64,000 nucleotides of DNA, taken from contig SCRI01000082.1 of NCBI GenBank assembly GCA_004298675.1, forward strand, positions 1-64,000. Reading direction: 5' to 3'. The notes below the pieces were generated by a model. That model did not search any database and had not been told where the DNA came from. It was given only the letters and a program-made list of their open reading frames with translations. The position numbers and the translations under genes were made by a program. The DNA comes from a bacterium. GTDB lineage: Bacteria > Vulcanimicrobiota > Vulcanimicrobiia > Vulcanimicrobiales > SCRA01. Position 1 is the stretch's first letter. Each line of letters begins with the position of its first letter. This document shows positions 18,441-27,141 of the stretch, in pieces.

Positions 18441-19136
18441 GTGAAAGCAGTCGCCAAGAAGAGCGCCGAGGCGCAAGCCATCTCCAACTTGCGCGAGCAC
18501 TTGCTCAAAGGCGCGTTGCCGCTGGGCGCGCGCCTGACCGAGATGGAGCTGGCCGCACAACTGCAGATCGCGCGCACGACCGTGCGGCTGGCGCTGCACC
18601 GCTTGGCCCAGGAAGGACTGGTCGTCCAGATTCCTTACACGGGCTGGATGGTGGCCAATCTCACCGCCGCCGACGCCTGGGAGCTCTATACGCTGCGGGC
18701 GGCTCTGGAGGCGTTGGCCGCGCGGCTGGCCGCCACCGAGGCCACGGAGATCGGACGCAAAAAACTGCGGACGGCGCAGGAGCGCCTCGTGAAAGCCGCC
18801 CTCTCCGGCTCGCTCCCCGATGCGGCGAAAGCGGACTTCGCGGTACACGAGACGATCGTCGAGATCTCCGGCCACCGCCGCCTAGCCGAGCAGTACCGTA
18901 TCGTCGGTCAACAGATTCGCCTGTTCATCGCGTGCAGCGATGCGCTGCTCGCAAGCGGGCGTGCCCTGATCGATCAGCATCGCCCGATCGTCGATGCCAT
19001 CCTAGCCGGGAACGGCGATCTCGCGGCGTCGCTCTCGGAACGGCACAACATCACCGAAGGGCGAAAGCTCGTCGCCCATCTCGCGCCCACCGAAGCAGCC
19101 CAAGAAGCAATTTTGAATCGTCTGCGACCACCGTAA
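18441..19136 (+). CDS. GntR-family (FadR/FCD-type) transcriptional regulator
   Basis: About 231 residues. The N-terminal winged helix has AISNLREHLLKGALPLGARLTEMELAAQLQIARTTVRLALHRL in the usual GntR layout, and the C-terminal FCD-like helical domain keeps the Asp/His pattern (FAVHETIVEISGHRRLAEQY and DQHRPIVDAI) that binds metal and carboxylate effectors. GTG 18441 is favoured because the predicted transcription start (about 18426) excludes the earlier in-frame codon at 18399. The gene heads the importer operon and divides it from the enolase-like/glycerate kinase operon, so it very likely controls both through the twin operators. Confidence 0.9.
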   Translation: MKAVAKKSAEAQAISNLREHLLKGALPLGARLTEMELAAQLQIARTTVRLALHRLAQEGLVVQIPYTGWMVANLTAADAWELYTLRAALEALAARLAATEATEIGRKKLRTAQERLVKAALSGSLPDAAKADFAVHETIVEISGHRRLAEQYRIVGQQIRLFIACSDALLASGRALIDQHRPIVDAILAGNGDLAASLSERHNITEGRKLVAHLAPTEAAQEAILNRLRPP

Positions 19137-19173
19137 TCTTGCTTGCACCCTTCCTGATGAGGAGGTCCATGGC

Positions 19174-20409
19174 ATGAAGACGTTCACCCGCTCGGAGACA
19201 TTGATCGCCGGGGCCGGACTCCTGGCCTCGGCCGCCATCCAGCCACTGCCTGCGCTGGCCGCGCAGCCGATCGTGCTGGGCTGGGTCGGCCCACTCTCGC
19301 CTCCCGGCAGCTACGCCGCCGGACAAGAGATGAAGTGGGCGGCCGAACTCGCCATTGCGGAGCTCAACGCCGCGGGCGGCGTGCTCGGACGTCCGCTGAA
19401 GGTCCTGTACGAAGACACCAAAGGTACGCCGGACCAGGGCACGGCGGCGATGGAACTACTGGCTACGCAACGCGTCGCGGCGGTGTTCGGCGAGTTCCAC
19501 AGCTCGGTGGCGTTGGCGGAGACGCAAGTCGCGCACAAGCACGGCATCCCGTTTCTCGCCACCGACGTCTGGGCCGACAAATTGACGGCTCAAGGCTACC
19601 CTGAGTTCTTCCGCGTCTGTCCCTCCAACTCGCTGATCTACACCATGGTCGGCAAATGGGCTGCCGCAGCCGGCTTCAAGAACGCCGCCATCATGCAGGA
19701 GGCCACCGACTACGGTCAAGGCGCCGTGCAGGTGCTCAGCGACATCTTCAAGCAGCACGGCATCGGCACGAACGTCATCACGGTCGAGCTGAGCCAACAG
19801 GAGTTCTCGCCCGAGATCCTGCGCTTGATGAACGGCAGTCCGCGCCCGGACATCTTCATGGTCATCGTCTCGGGGGCGGCGGCCTACAACATCATTCGCG
19901 AATCGTGCAGCTCCAACTTCGCGCCCACGCCGCAGACCGCGCTCTACAACGGCGGCGGCCCGGCGTTGGAGAAAGAAGTCTGGGAGACCGACGGTAAGTG
20001 CGCGGTCAACCTGATCTGCGAGGACGTCGCGCTTCCCAAAGCGCGTTGGAATACCAAGGCCAAGCGCTTCGCGGCGGCATTCCAGCGGCACTTCAAGCGG
20101 CAGCCAACCGGCACCGCGATGGAATCCTATGACTGCGTCGGCGTGCTCGCCGCGGCGATCGCGCTGGCCAAGTCGACGGAACACAAGGCCGTCATCTCGG
20201 CGATGGAGCGCCTGAAGTACACCGGCTCGCGTGGCACCTACGCCTTCTCGACCAGCCACCAGCCCGCGTGGGCGTACCACCAGTTCATGTCGGCGCCGGT
20301 GATGCTGATCCAATACAGCGAGCTGAATCAGAGCCCGGAAATCTCGCCGATACTCTACCCCCGCGAATGGGCAACGGTGCCGTACCTCTTCGCCAAGCCC
20401 ACCGCCTAA
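19174..20409 (+). CDS. ABC-importer substrate-binding protein, Liv type
   Basis: A 411-residue Peripla_BP_6 protein with a signal sequence (residues 1 to about 30, ending LAA), then IVLGWVGPLSPPGSYAAGQEMKWAAELAIAE, the typical ligand-binding first lobe, and PTGTAMESYDCVGVLAAAIALA near the C-terminus. GAGGAGG precedes the ATG by about 8 bases. It is followed by two permeases and two ATPases in the usual order, so this is a complete importer for an amino acid or related small carboxylate. The GntR regulator upstream and aminotransferase downstream suggest an amino-acid ligand. Confidence 0.9.
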   Translation: MKTFTRSETLIAGAGLLASAAIQPLPALAAQPIVLGWVGPLSPPGSYAAGQEMKWAAELAIAELNAAGGVLGRPLKVLYEDTKGTPDQGTAAMELLATQRVAAVFGEFHSSVALAETQVAHKHGIPFLATDVWADKLTAQGYPEFFRVCPSNSLIYTMVGKWAAAAGFKNAAIMQEATDYGQGAVQVLSDIFKQHGIGTNVITVELSQQEFSPEILRLMNGSPRPDIFMVIVSGAAAYNIIRESCSSNFAPTPQTALYNGGGPALEKEVWETDGKCAVNLICEDVALPKARWNTKAKRFAAAFQRHFKRQPTGTAMESYDCVGVLAAAIALAKSTEHKAVISAMERLKYTGSRGTYAFSTSHQPAWAYHQFMSAPVMLIQYSELNQSPEISPILYPREWATVPYLFAKPTA

Positions 20410-20425
20410 AGGTAGCGAGGGCACC

Positions 20426-21328
20426 ATGACCAGCTACTTCGTGCTCCAGGTGCTGAACGGTCTGGTCACCGGGTTGATCTACGCGCTCATCGCCGCAGGA
20501 CTCACGATCATCTTCTCAGTCCTCAAGATCGTCAACTTCGGCCATGGTGCCCTCTACATGATCGGCGGATACGCCGGTTACTACGCCATCCATCTCCTGG
20601 GCGTGCCGCCGCTCTTCGCGGTCTTGGTCGCAATGGCGGCGACCTTCGTGCTCGGCGTCATCTTCGAACGCCTGATGCTGGCGCCGCTGTACACCAATAA
20701 AGTCGACCGTAAGGACGAGTACGCCACGATCGTCACGTTCGCGCTCTTCATGCTGCTGGAGAACGCGGCCATCGTCTCCTTCGGACCCTTCAACAAACGC
20801 CCACCCTCTTTCACCGACGCCTCGCTGCACGTCGGCATGCTGACGATCACCGGTGACAGACTGGTGGCCGCGGGGATGGCGGCGCTGCTGCTGATCGGCC
20901 TCTCGCTCTTCATGCAGCGCACCTCGCTCGGCCAAGCGCTCGATGCGGTGAGTCAGAACCGTGACGCCGCCGCGATCATCGGTATCGACGCCAAGCGCAT
21001 GTTCACGACCGCGTTCGGTCTAGGAGCGGCGCTGGCGGGCGGTGCCGGCGCGCTCATCGCTCCGATCTTCACGCTCTCGCCCTCCATGGGCGATCTGCCG
21101 TCCGTGCAGGCGTACATCATCGTCGTCCTGGGCGGAATGGGCTCCGTGCCCGGCAGCATCATCGGCGGCATGCTGCTCGGCATCGTCGAGGCACTCGGCG
21201 TCGGCTACTACCCCGATCCCAACCGCGCGCTGGCCTACAGCAACGCCTTTGGTGCCCTCTTGCTCATCATCACGCTGCTCGTGCGCCCCACCGGCCTCTT
21301 CGGCCGCGCGCACGTGCGAATGGAGTAG
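20426..21328 (+). CDS. livH: Liv-type ABC importer permease (LivH)
   Basis: A 300-residue inner-membrane permease with eight or so hydrophobic helices. It starts with LNGLVTGLIYALIAAGLTIIFSVL and contains NFGHGALYMIGGY and the coupling motif SQNRDAAAIIGIDAKR, diagnostic of LivH-type subunits. It pairs with the LivM homologue that starts 2 bases downstream. GAGGG precedes the ATG by 4 bases. Confidence 0.93.
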   Translation: MTSYFVLQVLNGLVTGLIYALIAAGLTIIFSVLKIVNFGHGALYMIGGYAGYYAIHLLGVPPLFAVLVAMAATFVLGVIFERLMLAPLYTNKVDRKDEYATIVTFALFMLLENAAIVSFGPFNKRPPSFTDASLHVGMLTITGDRLVAAGMAALLLIGLSLFMQRTSLGQALDAVSQNRDAAAIIGIDAKRMFTTAFGLGAALAGGAGALIAPIFTLSPSMGDLPSVQAYIIVVLGGMGSVPGSIIGGMLLGIVEALGVGYYPDPNRALAYSNAFGALLLIITLLVRPTGLFGRAHVRME

Positions 21329-21330
21329 CC

Positions 21331-22290
21331 GTGGCCCTACGCGCAAAGCCGGCTATCTCGTGGCTCGTTGCCATCGCCGTCATGGCGGCGCTGCCGCACT
21401 GGCTCAACGCCTACTGGCTGCACATTCTCGCCACCTCGTGGTATTACGCTATCCTCGCCGTGAGCTGGGCGCTGCTGGCCGGCTTCGCCGGACAGTTCTC
21501 GTTCGCGCACATGGCCTTTGCCGCCATCGGCGGCTATACGTCGGGACTGTTGGCCGTCGATCTGCATCTGCCGGTGCCGCTTGGGATCCTGTGCGGCGTC
21601 GCGTCCGCGGCTCTCGTCGGCGCCGCCATCGGCTGGCTCTGCCTGCGGCTACGCGGACCGTACCTCTCGCTCTTCACGCTGGCCTTCGCGCTGATCCTCC
21701 AGCTGATCATCATCGCCGAATACCAGTTTACGCGCGGCAGTCTGGGCCTCTCGGTACCGGGGCTCTTCGGCGGCAACTCCGATCTGCCGTACTATTACGC
21801 GGGCTTCGTCCTGGTGCTCGCGAGCCTAGCCATCATGGGCGCGCTGCTGCGCTCGCGCGTCGGGCTGTTCTTGCGGGCGTTGCGCGAGGACGAGGACGCC
21901 GCCGAGGCTAGCGCCATCGACACCTCTTACTACCGCATTCTCGTCTTCACGATCACCAGCGCCTTCGCGGGTCTGGCCGGCGGTTACTACGGCCACTACG
22001 TCGGCATCCTCTCTCCCAACATCGTCACGATTCCGGAGATGGGACTCGTAGTGGCCATGGCAGTGGTGGGAGGCATCGAGAACCTGCCGGGCGCGGCGAT
22101 CGGTGCAATCTTCGTCTTCGTCGCCTCTGAGGCGCTGCGCAGCGGCGGGCAGCTACGCTTCGTGGCGCTCGGGCTCGTCATCATGCTGACCCAACGTTTC
22201 GCGCAGAACGGATTGGTCGTGCTAGCTGCGGCGCGGTTGGCGCGTGCCACACGGCGGCGCGCCCCCTCTCCCAAGACGGCCACGGGCTAG
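21331..22290 (+). CDS. livM: Liv-type ABC importer permease (LivM)
   Basis: A 319-residue inner-membrane permease starting at GTG. Typical LivM segments: YYAILAVSWALLAGFAGQFSFAHMAFAAIGGYT, the EAA-like loop ALREDEDAAEASAIDTSYYRI, and GGYYGHYVGILSPN. It is translated almost directly after livH and before the ATPase genes. The C-terminal tail is Arg-rich. Confidence 0.93.
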   Translation: MALRAKPAISWLVAIAVMAALPHWLNAYWLHILATSWYYAILAVSWALLAGFAGQFSFAHMAFAAIGGYTSGLLAVDLHLPVPLGILCGVASAALVGAAIGWLCLRLRGPYLSLFTLAFALILQLIIIAEYQFTRGSLGLSVPGLFGGNSDLPYYYAGFVLVLASLAIMGALLRSRVGLFLRALREDEDAAEASAIDTSYYRILVFTITSAFAGLAGGYYGHYVGILSPNIVTIPEMGLVVAMAVVGGIENLPGAAIGAIFVFVASEALRSGGQLRFVALGLVIMLTQRFAQNGLVVLAAARLARATRRRAPSPKTATG

Positions 22291-22294
22291 GCCG

Positions 22295-23008
22295 ATGCTG
22301 CTCAGCGCGGAGAGCGTCACCAAACGCTTCGGCGGCATTCGAGCCGTGGACGATCTCACGCTCACCGTCGAAAAAGGTGAGCTGGTGGGCCTGATCGGCC
22401 CGAACGGATCCGGGAAGACCACGCTGATCAACTTGATGAGCGGCGCGCTCGTGCCGGACGGCGGCCACGTCCGTATCGACGGCATCTCGATGAGCGGCAA
22501 GGCGCCGCACGTCTTCGCGCGTTCCGGTGTGGGCCGCACGTTCCAGATTCCGCGGCTCTTCCGGCGCATGAGCGTGCTGGAGAACTTGATCACGCCGGCG
22601 CTCGCGCTCAAGCGCACGTATTCGCGCGTGGAGGCGGAGCACAAGGCGCATCAGGTACTGGCTTTTCTGCGCCTGACGCACGTGGCCGCCCTGGAAGCGC
22701 GCGCGCTCTCCGGGGGGCAGCAGAAGCTGCTCGAGCTGGGCCGGGCGCTCATGCTGGAGCCGCGGCTCTTACTGTTGGACGAACCCTTTGCCGGCGTACA
22801 CCCGAAACTGTTGGACCAAGTGGCCGAGCGCATCGAGGAGCTCAGCCGCACCGGCTACGCGATCGTCCTGGTCGATCACAACCTGGATGCGGTACGGGGG
22901 CTGGTCCGCCGCCTGGTGGTGATGGCACGCGGCCGCACGATCGCCGATGGTGCGCCCGACGAGGTGTTGCGGAGCGTCGACGTGATCGAGGCGTACACGG
23001 GCAGATGA
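22295..23008 (+). CDS. livG: Liv-type ABC importer ATP-binding protein (LivG)
   Basis: A 237-residue ATPase: Walker A GPNGSGKTT, the LivG-specific GRTFQIPRLFRRMSVLEN, signature ALSGGQQKLLELGRAL, Walker B LLLLDEPFAG and switch His in LVDHNLD. ATG 22295 begins right after the livM stop; its TGA overlaps the next ATG (ATGA). Cytosolic partner of the permeases. Confidence 0.94.
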   Translation: MLLSAESVTKRFGGIRAVDDLTLTVEKGELVGLIGPNGSGKTTLINLMSGALVPDGGHVRIDGISMSGKAPHVFARSGVGRTFQIPRLFRRMSVLENLITPALALKRTYSRVEAEHKAHQVLAFLRLTHVAALEARALSGGQQKLLELGRALMLEPRLLLLDEPFAGVHPKLLDQVAERIEELSRTGYAIVLVDHNLDAVRGLVRRLVVMARGRTIADGAPDEVLRSVDVIEAYTGR

Positions 23009-23748
23009 CGGAGAACAACGGCGCCTTTCTCGAAACCGACGGCCTCGTCGCTGGATACGTCGAGGATATCCTCATCCTCAACGGCGTCTCCGTGAAAGCC
23101 TGGCCAGGCCGGATCGCGTGCGTGCTGGGCCCCAACGGCACCGGCAAATCGACGCTTCTGAAGACGATCTTCGGTTTTCTCCCCGCGCTGCGGGGCAGCG
23201 TGCGCCTCAAGGGCCGCGAGCTGCGTGGCTTGCCGCCGCGCGCCATGCTGCGCCAGGGCGTCTGCTATCTGCCGCAGCACCCCAGCATCTTTCCATTCCA
23301 CAGCGTCGAGGTAAATCTGCGCCTGGGCCTCTGGCGCAGCGGACTCAGCCGCGCGCAAATCGGCGAGCGCGTCGCGCGCATGGAGGCGCAGTTCCCGGTC
23401 TTGGCGGAGAAGCGCCGCCAGCCCGCGGGGCAGCTCTCCGGCGGTCAGCAGCGCCAACTAGAGATGGCACGCAGCCTGCTGCTGGACCCCGACGTCTTCC
23501 TCATCGACGAACCGACCGCCGGCGTAGATCCCAAGACCAGCACCGAGATCTACCAGCGCATCCTGGCGCTGGCCAAGGAGCGCGGCAAAGCGATCCTGCT
23601 GGTAGATCAGGACATACGGCACGCCCTCGAAATCTCCGACTACGTTTACGTCATGCAGACCGGCGCCATCATCGAAGAGGGCGCACGCAGCGAGTTCGGC
23701 GGCGACACGCAGGCGCTGGTGGCACGCTGGCTACACGCCGGCGCTTGA
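23005..23748 (+). CDS. livF: Liv-type ABC importer ATP-binding protein (LivF)
   Basis: A 247-residue ATPase with Walker A GPNGTGKST, YLPQHPSIFPFHSVEVN, signature LSGGQQRQLEMARSL, Walker B FLIDEPTAGVDP and DQDIRHALEISDYVYVMQTG. Its ATG overlaps the livG stop by 4 bases. Completes the importer. The Q-H region uses an Asp-Gln pair (VDQDIR) like other LivF proteins that have Glu-Gln. Confidence 0.94.
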   Translation: MTENNGAFLETDGLVAGYVEDILILNGVSVKAWPGRIACVLGPNGTGKSTLLKTIFGFLPALRGSVRLKGRELRGLPPRAMLRQGVCYLPQHPSIFPFHSVEVNLRLGLWRSGLSRAQIGERVARMEAQFPVLAEKRRQPAGQLSGGQQRQLEMARSLLLDPDVFLIDEPTAGVDPKTSTEIYQRILALAKERGKAILLVDQDIRHALEISDYVYVMQTGAIIEEGARSEFGGDTQALVARWLHAGA

Positions 23749-23763
23749 GAAGGGAGTCCCGCG

Positions 23764-25056
23764 ATGGCTCTGACGACACGGTCCACACAAGCGTTGCTCG
23801 AGCTATGGCGCACCGCCGTGCCGCGCGGTGTCAGCAACGCCCATCCGATCTTCATCGACCGCGCCGAGGGCGCGCGCGTCTGGGATACCGACGGTGGAGA
23901 GTACATCGACTTCATCGGCGGCATCGGCGTCCTGAACGTGGGCCATCGGCATCCGCACGTCCTGGCGGCGGTAGAGGCGCAGCTCCAGCGGCTGATGCAC
24001 ACGTGCTTCCAAGTAGCGCTGTACGACACGTACGTTCTGCTGGCCGACGCGCTCAACCGCGTGACGCCGGGGGCGTTCGCCAAGAAGACGCTGCTGCTGA
24101 CGACGGGCGCCGAGGCCATCGAGAACGCGGTGAAGATCGCGCGGCAGGCCACGGGCCGCGCCGCGATCGTGACGTTCTCGCACGGCTTCCACGGGCGCAC
24201 GCTGCTGACCCTGAGCATGACCGGCAAGAGCGCGCCGTACAAACAGAAGTTCGGCCCGTACAGTCCGGAGATCTACCATGCGCCCTATCCCTACGAATAT
24301 CGCGGCTGGAGCAGCGCGGATGCGCTGCAGGCGCTGCGCGAGCTCTTCGAGACGCAGGTGCAGCCGGAGTGCGTCGCCGCCGTGGTGATCGAGCCGGTGC
24401 TCGGCGAGGGCGGCTTCGTGCCCGCGCCCAAAGAGTTTCTCGTCCAACTGCGCGAGCTCACGCAACGCCACGGCATCTTGCTCGTGGCCGACGAGATCCA
24501 ATGCGGCTTCGGCCGCACCGGCAAGATGTTCGCCATCGAGCACAGCGGCGTCGTCCCGGATCTCGTGGTCATGGCCAAGAGTCTAGCGGCCGGCCTGCCG
24601 CTATCCGCCGTATGCGGGCGTGCGGACGTCATGGACGCGGCGGAGCCGGGCGGCTTGGGCGGAACGTACGCCGGCAACCCCGTCGCGTGCGCCGCGGCGC
24701 TGGCGGTGCTCGAGATCTTCGAGCGCGAGCACCTGCTGGAGCGCGCGCGGCGCGTGGGCGCGGCGATCGCGCAAACCATGCACGCGCTGCACGCGAGTTA
24801 CCGCGAAGTCGGCGACGTCCGTGGATTAGGCGCGATGATGGCGATGGAGTTGGTAAGCGATCGGGAGACGAAGGTGCCGGATGCCGCGGCGGCGGAGCGG
24901 CTGGTCGAAGCCGCCCGCCGCCGGGGACTTCTGCTGCTGCGCGCCGGGCTTGCGAACAACGCGATTCGCGTGCTCGTGCCGCTGACCGTACCGGATGCGG
25001 ATCTCGACGCGGGGCTGCAGCGTCTGACCAGGAGCGCCGAGGAAGCGTTGAGCTAG
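23764..25056 (+). CDS. Class III pyridoxal-phosphate aminotransferase (GabT-like)
   Basis: A 430-residue omega-aminotransferase. Visible: GVLNVGHRHPHV, PLP phosphate-binding TTGAEAIENAVK, HGFHGRT, EPVLGEGGF, the PLP-ring Asp243 in VADEIQCGFGRTG and the Schiff-base Lys272 in VVMAKSLAAGLPLSA. This is the profile of 4-aminobutyrate/5-aminovalerate aminotransferases. It is last in the GntR-Liv operon, 15 bases after livF, so it probably deaminates the imported substrate. The true amino donor is not determined. Cytosolic. Confidence 0.9.
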   Translation: MALTTRSTQALLELWRTAVPRGVSNAHPIFIDRAEGARVWDTDGGEYIDFIGGIGVLNVGHRHPHVLAAVEAQLQRLMHTCFQVALYDTYVLLADALNRVTPGAFAKKTLLLTTGAEAIENAVKIARQATGRAAIVTFSHGFHGRTLLTLSMTGKSAPYKQKFGPYSPEIYHAPYPYEYRGWSSADALQALRELFETQVQPECVAAVVIEPVLGEGGFVPAPKEFLVQLRELTQRHGILLVADEIQCGFGRTGKMFAIEHSGVVPDLVVMAKSLAAGLPLSAVCGRADVMDAAEPGGLGGTYAGNPVACAAALAVLEIFEREHLLERARRVGAAIAQTMHALHASYREVGDVRGLGAMMAMELVSDRETKVPDAAAAERLVEAARRRGLLLLRAGLANNAIRVLVPLTVPDADLDAGLQRLTRSAEEALS

Positions 25057-25814
25057 TTGAAGACGAGGCCGCCGTCCACGACTAGGTTCTGGCCGGTGAC
25101 CGCACGCGCCCAAGGACTGGCAAAAAAGAGCACGGCATCGGCGGCCTCCGGCAGGGTGATGACGCGGCGCAGTGGCGTATTGGCGGCGATGAGGTCGAAG
25201 ACGGCTTCCGGCGTGGCGGCGCTCGCATCCGTCGTGCGCAAGAGTCCGCCGGAGACCATGTTGACGGTGATCCCCAGCGGTCCGAGCTCAGCCGCCGCGG
25301 TCCGGGTCAGCGCAAGCAAGGCCGCCTTTGCGGCGACATAGTCATGGTACGGCACCACGGGATTCTGAAAGAGATTGGTACCGATCGTGATGATGCGGCC
25401 GAAACCGGCGCTAGCCATCGCTGGGCGCACCGCATGCACGAGATTCAGCGCCCCTTTGACTGAGGTGTCGAGCTGAGCCGCTACGTCATCCCACGAGAGC
25501 GCATCGAGCTTGGTGCGTGCGTCGCCATTGAACGAGAAATCCGCCAGCGCATTATGAACAACCGTGGTTGGAGCACCCAGCGACGCCGTCACCTCAGCCA
25601 CCATTCGCTCCACCGCGCCGGCGTCACGCACGTCCGCCTGAAACGTGCGCGCATCACCGCCGAGTTGTGCCGCCAGCGCCTCCGCCTGCTCGCGGCTGGC
25701 GCGGTAGTTGAGCGCAACCTTCGCGCCTTCACGGGCGAACGCTTCCGCGATCGCCGCGCCTAGCCCACGCCCCGCACCGGTGACGAGAACCGTCTGCTCA
25801 CTGAGATCAAACAT
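25053..25814 (-). CDS. Short-chain dehydrogenase/reductase
   Basis: A 253-residue classical SDR. NAD(P) motif TGAGRGLGAAI near residue 12, then HNALADFSF in place of the NNAG motif, and an active-site YxxxK in YHDYVAAKAAL; the expected catalytic Ser is in the region GTNLFQ, where it is replaced by Asn or Thr. The C-terminal end GQNLVVDGG is typical of the FabG branch. The ATG at 25814 overlaps the end of the HemQ-like gene by 8 bases, so the two are coupled. Overlaps the aminotransferase gene tail-to-tail by 4 bases. Substrate unknown. Confidence 0.87.
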   Translation of the reverse strand: MFDLSEQTVLVTGAGRGLGAAIAEAFAREGAKVALNYRASREQAEALAAQLGGDARTFQADVRDAGAVERMVAEVTASLGAPTTVVHNALADFSFNGDARTKLDALSWDDVAAQLDTSVKGALNLVHAVRPAMASAGFGRIITIGTNLFQNPVVPYHDYVAAKAALLALTRTAAAELGPLGITVNMVSGGLLRTTDASAATPEAVFDLIAANTPLRRVITLPEAADAVLFFASPWARAVTGQNLVVDGGLVFN

Positions 25815-26475
25815 ACTGCGACAAGCCCTCTTCCAGATCGAAATACCGGCCGACGATAAACGGGTGTTCGTCCTGCATATACAATCTCGACTTCGACTCC
25901 CGCAGCTTCCGGACACAATCGACGAGCCGGCCCAACTCGTTCGTCTCAAACGTCAGTAGCCACTCGTAGTCACCTAAACCGAACGCATACACGCCATTCG
26001 TGAGAATGTCCGGCACGAACTCGTGGCCGATATCGCCGTGATCGCCGATCAGAGCTTTTCTCTCCCACTTGGGGAGCAGGTAGTACTCAGGCCTCCGGAT
26101 GAACGGGTAGAAGCAGAGGTACTTTCTCGGCGTCATCCCCACGGCAAACGAAGTAGGATGCTCCGAGAACTCGAACGGCTTCGTAATCCCGGTGAATGCA
26201 TGCGGCGTTTCAACGTATTTGCCGAACGCCGACCGGCGCAGGGCGAGCTGTAAATCCTGGATGTCTTCGAAGGAGTCGCTGAACATCCAAAACATGACGT
26301 CCGTGTGCCCCTGGAATCCCTGCACGACATACGTGCCGCGCAGCCCAACCTTATCTTCGCAGCGGTGGAAGAGCTCAACCACCTCTCGTACGGCGGCGGT
26401 CTTTTCGCCTTTCTCTTGCCGGCTCCACGCGGGCGTGAATTTTATAGCGAGATGGGCCGTAAATTGCTCTTGCAT
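25807..26475 (-). CDS. HemQ / chlorite-dismutase-family haem protein
   Basis: A 222-residue protein with the Cld/HemQ layout: two ferredoxin-like halves, Tyr in FYPFIRRPEYYLLP (about 123), the proximal-haem His146 in LIGDHGDIG, and FGLGDYEWLLTFET in the second half. HemQ proteins decarboxylate coproheme to haem b in the coproporphyrin-dependent pathway; the Tyr/Lys/His signature fits that branch better than chlorite dismutase. GGAGG precedes ATG by 8 bases. Coupled to the SDR downstream. I could not see other haem genes, so the in vivo role is inferred from family only. Confidence 0.75.
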   Translation of the reverse strand: MQEQFTAHLAIKFTPAWSRQEKGEKTAAVREVVELFHRCEDKVGLRGTYVVQGFQGHTDVMFWMFSDSFEDIQDLQLALRRSAFGKYVETPHAFTGITKPFEFSEHPTSFAVGMTPRKYLCFYPFIRRPEYYLLPKWERKALIGDHGDIGHEFVPDILTNGVYAFGLGDYEWLLTFETNELGRLVDCVRKLRESKSRLYMQDEHPFIVGRYFDLEEGLSQYV

Positions 26476-26507
26476 GTCGCATTCCTCCGCTTCTGGAGCA
26501 GGCTCTT

Positions 26508-26990
26508 CTAGATCCTAGGCTTGGCTTTTTCAATTTGATCGACGTGATATTGTTCGTGCAGCCAGATGAAGTCGACGAGATTCTTCAAACTGATCTTGCC
26601 GAACAGCGGATGATCCATCGATTTTTCCGTCAAGACGGTTTCATGGGTCTTGTTGAAGATGTACTGCAGGTACTTGAATCGCGATTCTTCCAAGAGGCGT
26701 ATCAGCTGCGCCTTGGATAGCGAGCCCGGCGGCGATGCCGTTCCCACTTGGCTGCTCTCAAACGTTTCGATGAGAGGTGCCACATCGCGCTCTTCGACTT
26801 TTCCGCCGGTACCCGGCAACGCGTTGAGCAACGTCTCGACGATGCCTTTTTCGGTATCGCAGACATGAGAAACAATCTGCGCGATGCTCCAGCCACCACC
26901 ACCGGGCGATTTATTCAGTTGCTCCTCAGACAAGCTATCCAAGCTGGCCATGAGCCTTCTACGGGTTTTTCCAAGGTTAGCAATCAGCAT
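26508..26990 (-). CDS. DinB-like metal-binding helical-bundle protein
   Basis: A 160-residue four-helix-bundle protein of the DinB/YfiT superfamily. Likely metal ligands are His42 (WSIAQIVSHVCDTE) and His145/His149 (LHEQYHVDQI), the usual three-His site. Family members transfer or hydrolyse thiol-linked groups or serve as bacillithiol-type transferases, but many are uncharacterised. It follows or precedes no obvious partner; the HemQ-like gene lies 32 bases downstream on the same strand. Function unknown. Confidence 0.8.
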   Translation of the reverse strand: MLIANLGKTRRRLMASLDSLSEEQLNKSPGGGGWSIAQIVSHVCDTEKGIVETLLNALPGTGGKVEERDVAPLIETFESSQVGTASPPGSLSKAQLIRLLEESRFKYLQYIFNKTHETVLTEKSMDHPLFGKISLKNLVDFIWLHEQYHVDQIEKAKPRI

Positions 26991-27141
26991 CGGCGCTGCT
27001 CCCTACAGTACGTACGTCTTGAGTTCTGTCAACGCGGCCGTGGTCCAGCGTACAGATTTGCGGGCTCGCGGGGTATGACATAGGTCCGAGCTCTCCAGGA
27101 CGGAGGTTTCAGGTGACCCGGGCGAGCAGAAGCCTTGGTCA

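Noticed and set aside
18318-18875. N-terminal extension of the enolase-like protein
   Set aside because: It would run through the divergent promoters and the GntR gene; a good ribosome site precedes ATG 18317.
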